Positions 5,652 to 5,675 of a stretch of 5,675 nucleotides of DNA are shown here, one piece after another (position 1 is the stretch's first letter; every line of letters starts with the position of its first letter). Location of the stretch: the NCBI GenBank assembly GCA_016189965.1, contig JACPRL010000072.1, positions 1 to 5,675 of the forward strand, written 5' to 3'. A program made the translations under genes and the position numbers. The notes under the pieces were generated by a model. It did not search any database and was not told where the DNA came from. It worked only from the letters and a program-made list of their open reading frames with translations. Source of the DNA: Acidobacteriota bacterium. Lineage in GTDB: Bacteria > Acidobacteriota > Terriglobia > Acidiferrales > 2-02-FULL-67-57.

Positions 5652-5675
5652 TATGAAAGAGGCGTGCCTGTCAAG

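Overview
This is a GC-rich chromosomal fragment from an unidentified bacterium. The mix of a benzoate-CoA-ligase-type enzyme, a MocR regulator, a secreted protein with a 'CEL..P..Y' and 'GYGHLG' pattern, and short palindromic repeats lying in and beside genes looks most like an Acidobacteriota genome. That assignment is an inference from memory of such genomes, not a demonstrated fact. The window holds four complete genes and one gene cut by the left edge.

Layout: (1) positions 2-361 (+) are the C-terminal part of a leucine-rich-variant (LRV) repeat protein. (2) Nine bases later, 371-2038 (+) encodes a benzoate-CoA ligase family enzyme. Its C-terminal domain carries an in-frame insertion of about 43 residues that is made of palindromic repeat DNA. 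(3) The gap 2039-2145 holds a second copy of that repeat, inverted, then a 38-bp in-frame duplicate of the ligase 3' end. (4) 2146-3123 (-) is a visibly less GC-rich gene for a probably exported protein of unknown function, convergent with the ligase. (5) The divergent spacer 3124-3297 contains a strong imperfect inverted repeat, a candidate sigma70-type promoter and a Shine-Dalgarno site. (6) 3298-4839 (+) encodes a MocR/PdxR-type regulator (GntR winged helix plus aminotransferase fold). (7) After one base, 4841-5644 (+) encodes a class I SAM methyltransferase whose last residues and stop codon lie inside another compound palindromic repeat (5590-5651).

The regulator and methyltransferase are very probably co-transcribed and translationally coupled. 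The LRV and ligase genes also look like one transcription unit. No obvious pathway links the two pairs. I found no mobile-element gene, phage gene, toxin-antitoxin pair, CRISPR array or RNA gene, and no evidence for a new multi-gene system. The most unusual content is the small-repeat biology: palindromic elements inside an enzyme reading frame, at a gene's stop codon and in an intergenic gap, with a local in-frame tail duplication between ligase and secreted protein.
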